From NCBI GenBank assembly GCA_003344405.1, contig NOWV01000014.1, forward strand, positions 806,001 to 870,000: 64,000 nucleotides of DNA, in the 5' to 3' direction. This DNA comes from Trichoplax sp. H2 (Eukaryota > Placozoa > Uniplacotomia > Trichoplacea). The stretch's first letter is position 1. The number at the start of each line of letters is the position of its first letter. A model generated the notes under the pieces. The model ran no database searches. It saw only the letters and a list, made by a program, of their open reading frames with translations, and was not told where the DNA came from. The position numbers and the translations under genes are program-made. Positions 1 to 15,000 of the stretch are shown piece after piece.

Positions 1-90
1 TGTGTTCAGGTTCACAATTACATTGATAAGTTGTGGGTGATTTTGTAGTACATGTGCCTCTTGGACATGGAGATGAGTAACATGGATCAT
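1..90 (-). CDS. Exon A29: EGF domain, cut by the window edge
   Basis: Acceptor TTCTAG at 91-96, phase 2 entry. [17 protein letters not shown], then YQCNCEPEH, where the window ends. Counterpart of B30. Confidence 0.82.
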   Translation of the reverse strand, partial: MIHVTHLHVQEAHVLQNHPQLINVIVNLNT

Positions 91-3000
91 CTAGAATCGA
101 AGGTTGTGGCGGAGTACAGACTCCGTCAATTAATTGTAGCATTAGCCTTAGTAATTAGTAATTAAGATTATATTAATTGTTAATAACATTTATTTATTGG
201 GTATGGGATAATTGTAACATTATTAGTAGTCTAGTTATACTTGTTGTAGACTCTGTGCAGAGTAGTGTATTTACAGAAATGATAACTAATAGTAATTTCT
301 GTTGCTTTGTGCTGAGCCTTTGATTGTTAATTGGCTCTTAATTAGTTCATAACTCATTAGTGTTGTTTACGCCGTCTGCCATACTAAACCATATAGACAG
401 TCGGCTATACAAAAGCTGTATACTTTTAGAGTTGTTTACCTAAGCTGTGCACCGAGTGCAACCGGGCTAGGGTATATAAAGCCCAGCGCTCTCACTAGCA
501 GTACAGTTGTCGATTGACCGTGTAGTTAGAGTAGTCTTGGATGGCAAGATTACCTTGTTTAAATAAACTATTTTAAAAGCCTAAGACTAGTCTACACTTA
601 GCCCGTTAGGGCATACTTGGCTGTTATAGCCTTAGTATTCGTACAGCTTCAAAGGCCCAGGTTTCCTTGTCGTGGGCTGATCACGACAAAGGTGCATTGG
701 AGTGATTAATTTGTAATTTTGTTTAAGGTAATAAATAAATCAATCTAAATCAACGCAACATACCGGCACATTGAATTCCGACCAGACTAAAGTAGTCGCA
801 AGATGGAGAGATCTTTGTATTTAGTTTACAGTCTAAGATGGAAGTTTCATTTCCGGAGCATAGAATACCAGCTGTAAATGAAAATGTGATAGCATATACC
901 GACGATAAGATGGCTTGAAATTACAACTAAGATAATCTAGCCGTAGTAGTAGATTTTACTTGACATCTAAATTAGTTCCGATGATGTTGTGATCTACATC
1001 TACTGTATAAATATTTTTGTGAAAGAATTTATTGCTACCATTTCCTTTCTAACAACGTTCAATTACTTCTCTTATTCTCGAAACATCGCTCGTGTTCATT
1101 TTACAGCTAATAATTTCATGATAGAATGATTACTATATCTTTCATTATTACTACGCTATTGCTTTGAGATAGGAAATTGTTTTACTAATTCTAGCAAACA
1201 GAATAAATTTGATCGGATCCATAGAAGCGAGATATTACAGGTCATGAAATGTATAGCACAGGTAGTAAAAGTCTTTCCTATTGATTCTAATATAGTATGT
1301 TAAGTAAATATACTATAAATTATGATCTTATGATGGCAATTTTATTATAAAAACGTTGGCGAAATTTATCCCATCTTAAAACATTAATAAATTGCTAATT
1401 CATAAAATAGCTAAATAAAAGAATATACTTGCATCTCTAACTTACAATAGAATATTTTTCCTGTGACATGACCATAGAAGCTCCTCTGGTAGCGATTTGC
1501 CATATAAGGATAATTTAGCTTCGAACAAATAAGCGAAGCAGCCGCGTTATTGAAGGTATTTTGATCACAGACACTGCCCCAAGTTCCATTGTGATATATT
1601 TGCAGCGTTCCTGCCATTACATTATTGCCTTGAGAAGATGTAAGCCTAACATCGCCTTCAGTCGCTCCTAAGTAAGCATAATGCTAGCTATTATTATACG
1701 CGTAAGTGCGCTCACGATACTTTATCGCAATGTTCTAATTATGATGCTAACTAGCGTATAATATATGGCTACTACGAATAATTTCAAGTTCTTTTACAGT
1801 TCTAACTAACTTTCTGTACAAAATCTTCCATGAAATCCTTGAGGACAATAGCAACTATATCCGTAAGGATGATCCAAACATGTGGCAGAATTACCACAAG
1901 GGTTATTATTGCATTCAATTTCTGTAATTTAAAAAGCAATGACATGTAATTATCGGTTATATTATAAACATTGAAGTCTATAGTGGCTTAGAAAATTTAA
2001 TGTTTACAATGCAATATTATGCAATCTTCTTATCACAACGTTAATTAATCACGATCATCAGCACCTACTTATATAAGAACTAAGATTTGAGATCTACAGT
2101 AAAAATACTAAATTTATGCATCTGCAACTTTTTAGCGGATATCAATCTAAAATTAATTGATATATTTACGAATAATGAATTGAGTAGTCTCTAAATAAAA
2201 TATCTTTAGAGGTTATTTTCATGCCAAACTACTGTACTTCAAAAAAGCTTAGCAGGTTTTATTACAGTGAAGAAAGATAGTGTGATCGCGATAGGATCTT
2301 ATAATTACTTAAATAAAGTTTCATACTATTTTTTAGAAATATTTTCAAATGGATAGCAATCAACTCCCCAAATTTTATAATTGAAATTAATACACGTGAC
2401 CAGCAATACTGCATAGTATATTGTTGTTCTGCAGCTATTTTTTATTGGCTCATCCTAATATATCATAAATTTAAATAATTTATATTTAAAAAGAAGCTTA
2501 CTTGATGAACAATCTTGGCCGGTGTAGCCAACGATGCAGACACAAGAATAAACGTTTATGTCGCCATTTACTAAAGTGCACTTTCCCCTTGAACTACAAG
2601 GGTTGTTTGAGCAAGCATCCGCTGTTATAAGAAATATAGAAGAAATTAGGATGTAAGCTGTATAATAAACTGTACTATCCAGTGAAGATTAGCAAATGGG
2701 AAATACAAGAGTAGTGCAGTGAAATGGACTTGTAATTTATTAATAATTAGATGACCAGTATGGCATAGCTAATATAGTCGGGATAATTTAGAATTACAGA
2801 GTACAGTTATTATATTGTATAAACTCCAGTATTATGTAAAAGTGATTATTCACGATTGATTTTATAGAATATAAAATTGGTATCGTAGAAATAGAGTTTA
2901 TTTCAGGGCTATTAAAATTCTATTCTTATTTAATTCTGTAAATATTAGAAAATGCTGTAAGCTTTAGTAAGGTCACGTATCCTAGTAGATTCAGATTTTA

Positions 3001-6000
3001 TTATAAATTAAGATATGATGATCTATTTAAAATATGATTAGGGTTGTAGAAGCATTTCTCATTGGATTTAGATTCGGCTTAACTGATACAAAGATTTCTT
3101 TACAAGGATAGTATAAAAGATACTGTTGCTTACAATACAATATAGTAAAATTTTTGGTAAAACCTTTACTTTCTATATTTGGATTATTGGTCGCTAATAA
3201 TTACTAATAGGTGTAGAAAACATTACTGAATTTCAGATATGAGACTGTGAATATTGGTAAGTACGGTAGTTTCAAATTCTTTTTAAGCTCTTCTTACAAA
3301 TATATCAAATTACAAGCCGGAATATAAAATTAATATATGAGTGGAAATGTTATAAATCAAATTTGCTGTTTTAATAAGCTGCTGTATCTGTATACTTGCT
3401 TTATAAATGAGATTCATTATTTAATGAGGCAGTGTACCTGTACATTCGAGTCCGACAACGTCATTGGATCTGCACTTAATGTTATCAAATGATTTAATAT
3501 TACAATTTGCCAGTCTTGCTTCACTTCCATTGCAGGTTACACTGTTTAGCCAATAGCTTCCAAAATATCTCCCATCCCATCGTCTCTGTTTTAATCCCAA
3601 AAATCCTAATTGCCTACAGGCAACCTGGGCTTCTCTGTAGGTGAATTCATAATTGCATACAGCTCTCCATTTATTCTTGTGAAAAATTTCTAAGATGCGT
3701 GTTTTGCGTGAGTAATTCACCAAGCGTAAGGCCAAATCGCTTACTAACAATTAACAGAAGATAATTAATAAGTGCCTGTAAGCATCTACCATCTAAATGT
3801 ATAACAAATTTCTCTATAATATATTAGGATATTTATATATAAATATTTATTTACTTGTGCATAAAATTCTTCGTAACGTATATGTATGGTACCGGTAGAT
3901 ATTATCTACGTTAGAAGATGATACAAGGCATTCTATTATAACATACCAGATACACAATGTTTCCCGGTGTACGGTGATTTACATCGACAAATATAGTTTG
4001 TAGAGTCTGCCAAACAAGTTCCTCCATTTTGACAGGGAGATCGTTGGCATAGCTTTGCTAGAATTTTGTTGTACGAGTGCAATAATTAGAGTTATACAGA
4101 TTTAGTAAATAGAAATACTCCAGAAGTGTATAGCAATGCTAATGTGATAACCTCATATATTAAAAAATTGAGGATGCTGTCATTCCTAACAATCATTAAC
4201 TATAGTGTCATTTGTCACCGATCTCCTTAATTCTCCATTACTTACTGCTGCATAATATGCTGACATCATTGGCATGAGAACAATCAGATTTCTCAATATT
4301 AACCGGTTGGATATTGCAAATTCTAACATTCGGCTCATTGCCACTGCAGTTAGTTGACAAAACGACAGTGTTACTGCCTTTACCAAAATATGCATCGGGC
4401 ATAAACTTAGAAAATGTAAGATTTAATTGACGGCAGAGAACCATCCCATCGTTAACAGTTATTAATTTACTACATAATGTTCCCCATTGCTTGTTATGAT
4501 AAATTTCTACTCGGCCTTCGGTAGTATTAGCGCCATTGAGAAGACGAATATCCCCTTGTATTGCCGGTCCTTCAAGTTTAGTAGAATCATAATCGAAACA
4601 TATTAATCAAAGAAGTTCAGAATAATTCAAAATTTGATGAAACTTTTTGTCCATATTCTGGATCTAACCTATGTAGTTTTCACAAAGTATCCCAGAGTAA
4701 AATGGGGTGCATATGCATTTGTATCCATAAAACATATTTTTGCATGTTCCACCATTGCTGCACGTTATTTCAGAACAAGGATTTAGTACTACAATAGATT
4801 AAATGAAATTAAAAAGGCTTGATTTTAATTTTAAATTGATTATTTGTTAAAGTATACCTAGTCTAGTATTGTATTGATAGAATAAGAGATACAAGTTACC
4901 ATTAGCCGGTATTAGAAATATACTATTATCCTTTCAGCTTTAACACAAACTTACATTGATTGCATATAATAGCAACATCATTGCTATGATCACAAACAGA
5001 CTCAGCACTACTTGAATCATATTGGCAAGCAGTTAACGATGGTTCATAACCAGAGCAACGAACATTAACCATGCCTATCTTTCCAGTTGCTGAGCTATGA
5101 TAGGAGCTGATGTAGTTAGCTTTGGCCCAGCCAAGTTGCTGACAAATAACGTTGGCAGCACCTTCGGAGAAATTTCTATGGCACACGGTTTGCCAGCTGC
5201 CTTGCAAAAAAATTTCAACGCGACCAAAAGACCCATCACTATCAGCTTCTGGAATGATATTAGCGTCACCATTTTTAGGTGGACCTGTAAAATTAGGTTA
5301 TTCTCAGTACGGTGATTCTAATTTGAATTAAATAAGTTAAATTTAATAACTAGACTTTATTTACTTAGTAATTTACCGTGATAATATCACGTATACAAAA
5401 ACTAGGACAATATCGTTTAATTCTAATTTTGAAAGCTTGTAGTACTTTTTATCTTTATTGATGATATCATTAGTAAATCTGAAAATTAGCCGCTCAAAAA
5501 TTACAGGTGCAATATTATTTTTATTGATTAATTATTAGTAATGTATTCGTAGGGAGTTTTTCAAACACTATTTAGTAAATAAAATGCGCTATAGCTATCT
5601 TATTCGATTTATCGCGATGAAGAAGTTCACTAGTTAATATAATGTATCATTTTGTAAATATCGTCAGCGGAATTATGCTTACTTTAAAGTTAAATTATAT
5701 TTCTTAAAATGCAGTCCCGTAAATATTCGTAATCACTAATTTTCGCCAATAACTACCGAATGATGTTTCAATAGAAATAATTTTAAATTACAGTAAAAAA
5801 AATTTGTGGTTTGTGTTCAGTAAGAGATAAAGAAATAAGTGTAATGAACATGACTAATAACCGTAAAGCTTATTTAAATAAATTACTGAATTGACAGAGT
5901 AGCTGGAATGCGACATTTAAAGCATTTCTTAAAAGATTAAATTAATTAAAACTATAGCCTTACCGTGTTCACAACGAATTCCATAGTAATTATTGAGACA

Positions 6001-9000
6001 CTGGCATTTGTAATAATTGAATAAATTGGTGCATAAGCCACCGTTCATGCAAGGTTCACTATCGCATGATGTTTTGTATTGACAGAGACGCCCATGATAG
6101 CCAGGATTACAATGACAAAATTGGGTATAGTAAGTTTTACCATCCACTTTGCTACTGTTATATCTGCATTGCCCATGAACACAGTTATTTGGCTTGCAAG
6201 GAGTGTCTGGAACGTACAAAAACGTATTTGTATTAGTTATTTCCAGATTAATATCAATAATTTTAGTGTAACTTACTAGAACAGGCAATGTTTGTGCGAC
6301 GGTAGCAATTAATCCCATTTAAGCCGTATGTAAATCTGCATTGGGAAATTTTAGTTTCATTTCCAGTACATTTCATACTGTAGACCCAAACTTTATGTAT
6401 GTTACTGCAACATTCTAATGAAAGAGATGTAACATAACCCAGTTGCCGGCAGATTACATTAGCTTCGGTAGTTGTTATTTTATCGTGGCAGAAGGCACCC
6501 CAGACTCCTTCGTGATAAACCAAGGGTGTTCCTTTCACAGTATGATTGATATTTGATGTTGCGAATAATGCTAAAGTTCCATCTGCCCTAGGAACTAATA
6601 CAGGATGATTAAAATAACGAATAGCGTGAGTTTGTTATTATTTTAAATTCATAATAGGACTTGATAAAGCTGATGTTATGCGTAAAGGAGGACTGTGTAA
6701 TGCAAGGATGGGTCGTAACTAACCAATAATGGCGATAACCTACACAAATGATTTGATGAAATACTGTATGCAATATAACTGTTATTAAAAGTTAGGTATT
6801 ATTATTAAGAATAAATAGATTTAAAAAAAATTATGCTATCCTATAATTCGCCTGAAAGAGCTTGTGATAACACTTTGTTTGATTTACGCAAATATTTTGA
6901 ATGAAAATAGGTTTCCTAATATTCAGTATTGGATGACGAAGGACATTATTACGATGATAAAGATAGTAGGAAAATATCGTTACCGTAAGAAGAACTGATG
7001 TGAATTTAAGAAATTTATTTTACATTCTACGATAAGGGATATCTACCGATAGGAGTTTGGCACTTGCTTCCAGTATAACCAGCTTTACAGTAGCACGTTG
7101 GTCTATAAAAGGCATTGGATTTACAGTATCGGTTTATTCTGCTACACAGATTTACGGCTGTATTTCCGCAATTGCTGCCACCTAAGGATGATGAATAGTG
7201 TAAGTCAATGAAAGAATAGAAATGAAAATTTTATTTTCTATTTATTAGCTATCATGTAGCACGAAATTTCTACCAATTGACAGTTAAGGAAGAATTACCA
7301 TAGCAAGAAATATATAAATCTTGCGAATGATTTTGGCAATACTGTGGCACATTATACCAACCGCCGGTATTACATCCAGTAATTTTCCATTCCGTTCCTA
7401 AACATCTAACGTTATGTAACATGACGGGACCATAGCCGAAAAATGTTGTTCTTTGGCCTTGAGCGGAATAATATCCATAAAATCCTAGTAGTAGGCAGAT
7501 TTTTTTGTAAGTTGTCGTGCTGAAACCAGAGCGGCAAAGTACTCCCCACGTGCCGTTATGGTACACTTGCACTATTCCTTTACGTTCACTAGTACCAGCT
7601 AGTCGTAGATCTCCGTTCTTTGCAGTATTACCTAAATTGCATAATAGGGATGAAATGGGAGTATTAACTATTAAATTCGTGTTATCAAAATACTATCTTG
7701 CTTCTTACCTGAACAAGATAGAGTTAAGTCAAAAGAATGTCCACATCTGTCACGTCCATGTACTGCCAGAACTCGGTACGCGCAATCTTTAACTGAATTT
7801 TCATTACCTTTACAATTAAGTTGATACGAGGCAGCATTTGAGGCACTTTGACCAAATACAGGTGTGGGAAATGCATTTGCGAAAGTGTAACCCAATTGTT
7901 TACAAATAACTCTCATATCATTTAGAGATGTTTTGCGAAGGCACACGGCGGCCCAGTTATTATGTAAATAAATTTCCACGCGCCCGCTTAATGGATTAGT
8001 GCCGTTGACCAGACGCACTGAACCAAGTATTGGACCTTGAAATTTTAGAATGTTAAATTCTATTAGTAGTAAGCCTATTACGTTCTGGTCTAGTAAAAAT
8101 ATGTATTAGCATTAAACATTAACATTGAAGTTGTTTAATATCTTTGTTTACGGCAGGATTATGTGACTGTTGAAGGAATATTTGACTGCTTTGGCTTAGA
8201 GGGTGAGAGTTTTTGCCAAAATCGTTTGAATGATAATGTACTGCACTGTATATCGTAACTTTAATAACAAGTATTGTTTGTAGCTCCTTTATTTACTGTC
8301 ATGGTGAGCTGTTACAGTTTGAAAAAAAACCTACTCGATGAAAGTTGACAGTTTTTGCCCTTAAACTGGTTTGTACATTTGCAATAATATCCGTAAAATC
8401 TAGGTAAACATGTACCACCGTTAGTACACGGATTTGAAGAGCACGGCTTTATTGCTAGAGAAATTGATAAATAGCAAATGCTTGTAATTAATCATAAAAG
8501 TTTTTTTTGAATAAACATTAACTGATCGTAGATCTACTTTTTCTAATTAAATTGAGAATTGATAAATACTTGAACAGTAGACTCCGGCAAAATTGTGGAA
8601 GCAATATGAACTTCTAGACGGATCACTTCCAGGACAATCGAATATAGATGACTCGTAACCTGTACATTTCATATTTATCATTCCAGATGATGTAGGTGGT
8701 ATTCCAAACGCTGTACCTGTAGTAAAACTTGTAGCACCTGCAAAGCCAGCTTGCTGGCACACTACATGAGCATCTAATAATGAAAAATAGGTAGAGCAGA
8801 TAGGTCTCCACAGACCATTATAAAAATATTGAGGGCGTCCAACATTAATATCATTTGGTTTTCCTTCGACTATGACTAAGGTGCCGTTTAGTATTGGTCC
8901 TACAGTAAGTAAACGCATAAAGGTTACTGTAAGTTTTATTGGCAAACATTACAGTTCGTAATCGTAGAATGGCATATTAAATAGCTTATAAAGTGTTGAT

Positions 9001-12000
9001 TACAGCATGCATATATACATTTATAAGAGTATTTAAATTTCTATGAGTGTAAAAGCCTTCACTTTACCCTTTTCGCATGTTTTTCCCAGATAGCTCGAGG
9101 TACATTTACACGAAAACGATATTGAATCCAAAAGCGAACAAATACCTCGATTTTGACACGGATTTGGGTTACAGAAATTCTTATACTGACAATAGTCGCC
9201 GTAAAAGCCCTCTATACATTGACATTGGATAGCAATCGCGCTAATCCCAGCGACAGAGGTTTGATTTAGAGAACAATTACCGTTATTAAGACATGGATTT
9301 GGCTGACAACTGGCATCTAACAATTCAATTAATGGAAAAATAAAGTTGAGCTGAATACGATTAAAATGCTACTTTAGCAATTGCATTATATAATTTTTAA
9401 TCAGACTTACTGATACATTCAACTTTATAACGACTACAAATAGCAGCGTCCGTTTTATATCGATATAAGCAATCTGTTATCTTAGATTCATTGCCAAAGC
9501 AACGCATTGAGCTAACCCAAACTTTCAGTGACGGTATTCTACGGTCACAGCAATAAGATCTTCTATAACCAATAGTATAACCCAACTGCTTACAAGCAAT
9601 TACAGCGATTCTTTCGCTATATTGGTAACAAACTGCTCCCCAAGCGCCATTATGAAAAATTTCGATTGCTCCTTTCGCCGTATTAATTTGAGAGGCTTTA
9701 GAAACATTATACCAATCATATACACGAATTGAACTTTCCAGAGGTTGAGTGACTGTCGAGAATAGTTCGATATTGTGGTTATTTTCGTTTTTTATGTATT
9801 TATAGCGCTTTACTAGATTATAATATATACGGATTCCAAGATAAAGTCATATATACTTAAGAAAGTAATTTCTGTGCAAAATGTAAGTTCTGTTTTAACC
9901 TATAAATAGCTTACTGATTGGAATTGTACAATTTTCGCCTGTGTAGCCATATCTACATACACATTGACCAGCAGAAGGCAACCCTTGCGAACGGCGACAA
10001 ATTTTGTTTTCAACGGCACAAAGTGCACTCTTGTCCGCACTACAAGAAAGTGCAGCTGTATAGGAATGAATTTTTTGTTTTGAGTAATTATTGCATTAGT
10101 AGTTAGGTTAATTAGCCAATCGATAATGGCGATATAAAGTTCATTAGACTAAGCTAATAATAGTAAAACCATATGACAGGTATAGCCACTCTTGTTGACA
10201 AATACACAGTAGACAATAATATTATACGACAGTATACCGGTATTACCTATTACTATGAATGTAGTAGAATGAGAATTCTCACTTTTATACAATGTTACTA
10301 TAAGTATATACCTAAACTGAAATTATATCTAATAATAACTGTCGTGTTGCTAAAAAAGTATTGGCTTTAAATTTTGATTTTGAGGAATTTACAGTTTTCG
10401 CCATTAGTTTGACACAAATCTCCAATCTAACCGTTTATATGCCTGTTACCGTCCAAGTACGAAATCCAGTCAATTCGCGAAATGCCTAGTCAATTCGCCT
10501 AGTCAGTTCGCGAAATGCCTAGTCAATTTGCGAAATGCCCAAATATATTTCTTTGCTGATTGCGTCAATTCGCTTGCGAAATTTGTAGCTTTTGAACAAA
10601 TTTACGACATTCTAGCAGTATCTAGCTCATAACAATAGCACATAGCACCTAACAACGGGGAAAGACCGGGTACTGCCGGGAATGAACAGTAACTTCGGTC
10701 AATCCCGGGATTGGCCGGTTATTCCTGGAAATTCCCGGCCTATCTCAGGAATGAAAAACATGCCCATTCCAGTATAATGTATTGAAAGTCAAACCACTAT
10801 CGTCACGGAAAGGTCTGTAAACTTCCCTTACAATAGATTAATCTGTTGCGAGCTATTAAAGTCTATATACTTACGTCTACATCTGACAAAGATTAAGTCA
10901 TCATTGGGACATTCAAGAGAATGGTTGCCGATATTGGCGTAATTGCACATCAGAATTGATGATTCACGACCACTACATAGTATGTGATCTATTAAAGGAC
11001 TGGTTTCTGCTGCTTTCGATTTATACTTGTGATACATGTTTACACCAAAGTAGCCTAACTGTCTACAAATGACATTAGAAACAAAGAGGTTGTAATAGTG
11101 TTGCAATTGCAGACAAATTCCTCCCCAAACACCATGGTAATAAACTTGAGCTAATCCGGAACCAGCTCTATCCGAGTCAATCAGGCGCACGTCTCCGTTT
11201 TGCTCAGGTCCTATAATAAATTTCGTACGCCTTTGCTTTTAGTATCTTGCGAAGTTTGCGATAGTAATCGATTGTAAGATATACGAAGGTTTCTGACTTC
11301 AATTTTGTTAGTTTCAGCTGTCGGAGTATTAGTACTTCGTGAGCTACTTCACGACAGCCTAGATAACGCCCTACATTAACTGCTATACTCAATATAAATT
11401 GGAATCTCTAATACTGAATACGTTTTCTACTGAAGTCTTAGTATAATTTTCGGAAATGGCGCCTATTTCCGCTCATGCCTGTTCATTGAAATATTTATCA
11501 CAATTACGAAAAACTTACCCTATTGCAAAGTTAAGTGTAAACTACAGAGGTAGTAGTCTGGCGGAAGCTGTTATTCATTTCAGAATATCAAGCAACCAAG
11601 TAAAGTAAAACTAAGCAATTTATTTGTTAAGTACGTACTATACTATAGTGCAACAAACTGGCATAAAATAAGACTAATTGTAGCCAATGTAGCCTAAATT
11701 GATTAGGTACTATACGGAACAATATGCTATATTAATACTACTTATACAACATTGTAGCCATTGAGCATCTTAACGTTAATAAGGAAGTGCGCTATTAATT
11801 GCAATGCACCATGCAAGCCTCAGCTAAAGCTTGTCGAATGAATATAGCAATAAAATATTGGAAAAAGTTTGAACGCACTTATTTGACATCGATTTCCTTG
11901 AAAAGGAAACAAGCACTGGCAAAAGAAACCATTTTCCTTAGCTTTACAGATTCCACGATTCATACATGGATTTCCATTACAAGGTGAATCTATTCGATAT

Positions 12001-15000
12001 TGACAATCTATATTAGATATTTTATATGGGGTCTGAAATCTTGTATAAACGTTCATTATTCCAATTCTATTCTGTAGCAAATGAAAAAAGTACCGCTATA
12101 GTACCATAGATTTTGTAATATTAGCCACTATCACAATTACTTTCTTAAATGTTAAACTGATTATTCTATGCCATAGACTTTTACTGGTAAGCTTATAGCA
12201 TACCTCCAAGACCCATCACCACTATAACTAATTAAAATCGTCACAGATATGTGCGTGCACATAGCATGTTTTACAAGAATTGATAAACAATTTCCGTTTT
12301 AGAGTAAAAGTAACAGTTCAAAGCAATATTTTTGGTTTTATTGGAAATTATACGTACATAATTTACACGTTTTGCCAGTGTATGGGAATGGACAATGGCA
12401 GGAATAATTGGCACCACCACCTTGGCTTATGCAAGTACCGTTATTACGACAGGGGTTAGATGAACAGGCAATGGCTATAATAATAAATAGTAGAACACGA
12501 AATTAATTTGAGTATTTAAGGCATAAAAAATTTATTAAGGATGCTCTACACTCGGGTTGTTAACATTTTCAAAAGGAGAAAGCTTTTATAGGAAAATTTC
12601 TCAATATTATAATCTTCCATTTACTTGTTTCACATCTTTCTCCGGAATATGGATAGGGGCAGCTACAATTATACGCTTTATTGTTGTAGTAGGTCGTGCA
12701 AGTTCCACCATTTTGGCATGGATTTAGGCTTGAACATAATTGGGTATCTGGGTGAAGAAATGATGAAAGCGATTAAAAAAGTTGAAAAATAAACAACCTA
12801 ATTAAAGACCTAAAATTTTAAGGTCTATCACAAGTAAATATGAAAAAAATTCATGCATATTGAGATCATCATGAGTATAGTGTACTGTAGTTGATTATAT
12901 GCTTTCTTATAACTGCTTTTTTACGGAATACACAATAATGAGAACATTTTAGTAACTTTTTAAAATTTTATTTATCTTCAGTTCTTTGAGCATTGTAGTA
13001 TATGTTTCATTATAGTTCGATTACTCATTTTGATACAACTACGTATGGAAGACATTTCTTGCAAATAAGACTGGCTCCGATTAATAAATTAAACCAAAGA
13101 CTAAAGAAAGTAGCCTCATATTACATTACATACCTATTTGGCTACAATTTCTTCCAACTTTTCCAGAAGGACAAGAACAAGTATAAGTGGAGTAAGAGAA
13201 ATAGTTGAAGCAAATTCCACTACTACATGGGTTGTCATTACACTTTCCGCGACATTTTTGATCTGCAGTAGTAAAATGTATGTCTTTTGTCAATCGTAGA
13301 AAATAATAATGAAATATTATATCTGTCTTCATGTATCTATCTTAAGTAGATTGAAATAATTCTGCTAATTGATCTTCTCTGAAGTGAAATACTGTTTACC
13401 ATCTTTAAGGACAACCATTACTGATGTAAAGTGATACGGTTCACTTGATATTTATTTTAGTGTATTTTGCTTACTTGGAATATTTAATGCTGCATTATAG
13501 CATTCTTGATTATGAACTCCTTTAGGGCAGGAACAAATGTAGCCTGGCCCTGCAGTAGTAGCAAAGGAAACACATTTGCCAACTCGGCATGGATTACTAA
13601 GACAAGGACTATTCCTGCCATTACTATCTGGTAAATATCGGTGAAGAGACAGAGAATTAAACAATAAAAAAAATAATTATACTGGTAAAATTAGAGTAAA
13701 TTGAGAATATATAGCCTATTAGCGATACGATTACAAATATAATTATATCACGATATAAAATAGCAGTGTCAATGATAAGACAAATAAATACGAGATATTA
13801 TTACGATTATTTGTCTGCCGGAAAAAATCAATTTTTGAGAGAGTTTCAAGATTAAGCTTTAAAATAACTTACCAGTTTGGCAATTTTCGCCGGAGTAACC
13901 CGCATAACAAAGACAAATTTGGGTCCCATTTATAGTTACACAAGCACCCTGTATACAAACTTTATCCGCACAGGTTTGAACTAGACCATTTTCAAAAAGT
14001 AGAGATGAATCATGCAATTTGATATTTTAATTCTAGAAGAGGATCTTGCTACGAAAAATGATAGTTTTAACTAGTAAAATAATTATAGCCTCTTATAATG
14101 CTATAAATTGTTTTTTTATGTCTCTTTGTATAGAAAAAACATGAGTGATGCCTATACTTTTGGTTAGATATACATACTGGTGTAAGTTTAACCGATGATA
14201 TAATTTTTTGTATCTTAAATTATCCAGTATTAAAGGTACTTTCCTGATGCTACTTGGTGGAATTTATTTGTAAATCAAATAACAATGTGATACACCCAAT
14301 ACTTTACTTTTAGTGAGAAATGTTCTTTTTAATACTATAGATTTAATTTTGTCTCTATCACCATTGTGCTATCTGAGAATACCGTAATCAATAGGAAGTT
14401 AGGCTAGCTAGCTAGTAGAAGTCCGATAATAAGCTGCCTTATGTTATGAAATCACTTGAATATTTGCATATATTTTACAAAAGAGAATTAATTATTGGAA
14501 ATAATTTGTAATTGTAGAATAGATTTAGTTGTTAAAAGTGGTTGAGATCAGCTGACAGTTACGAACTTAAATATATAAGTACACTAAATTTATTGTTAAT
14601 TAAATAAGTCAGCTATAGTTATATGTATTACATCGATTAGAATAAAAAAATTTAAGTAAAACGATCAGCTAGCTATGTTATTCAGCTCCTGTGATGAAAT
14701 TTAACGAAGTAAATACTTGAAATATTAATGGAACTTACTTGTAGGTGAGATATCAGCAGTTTTACGTCCTATTTCAGCGTATGTTAAAGAAGCGAACTGC
14801 AGTACCAACAGATAATGCAATAAATAAAAATTATTATTAGATTTTATTAATAAATATTAATAGTTATGAGATTAATGCTTTTAACAGGAAGTATGGAAGA
14901 GTGTAGTAATACAATATTTTGCAATGATTCAATCGGTGTATTAGGAAATAATCTTGTGCTAGATAGATTTGAGATTCTTTAAATTTGGTATGAGATATAA

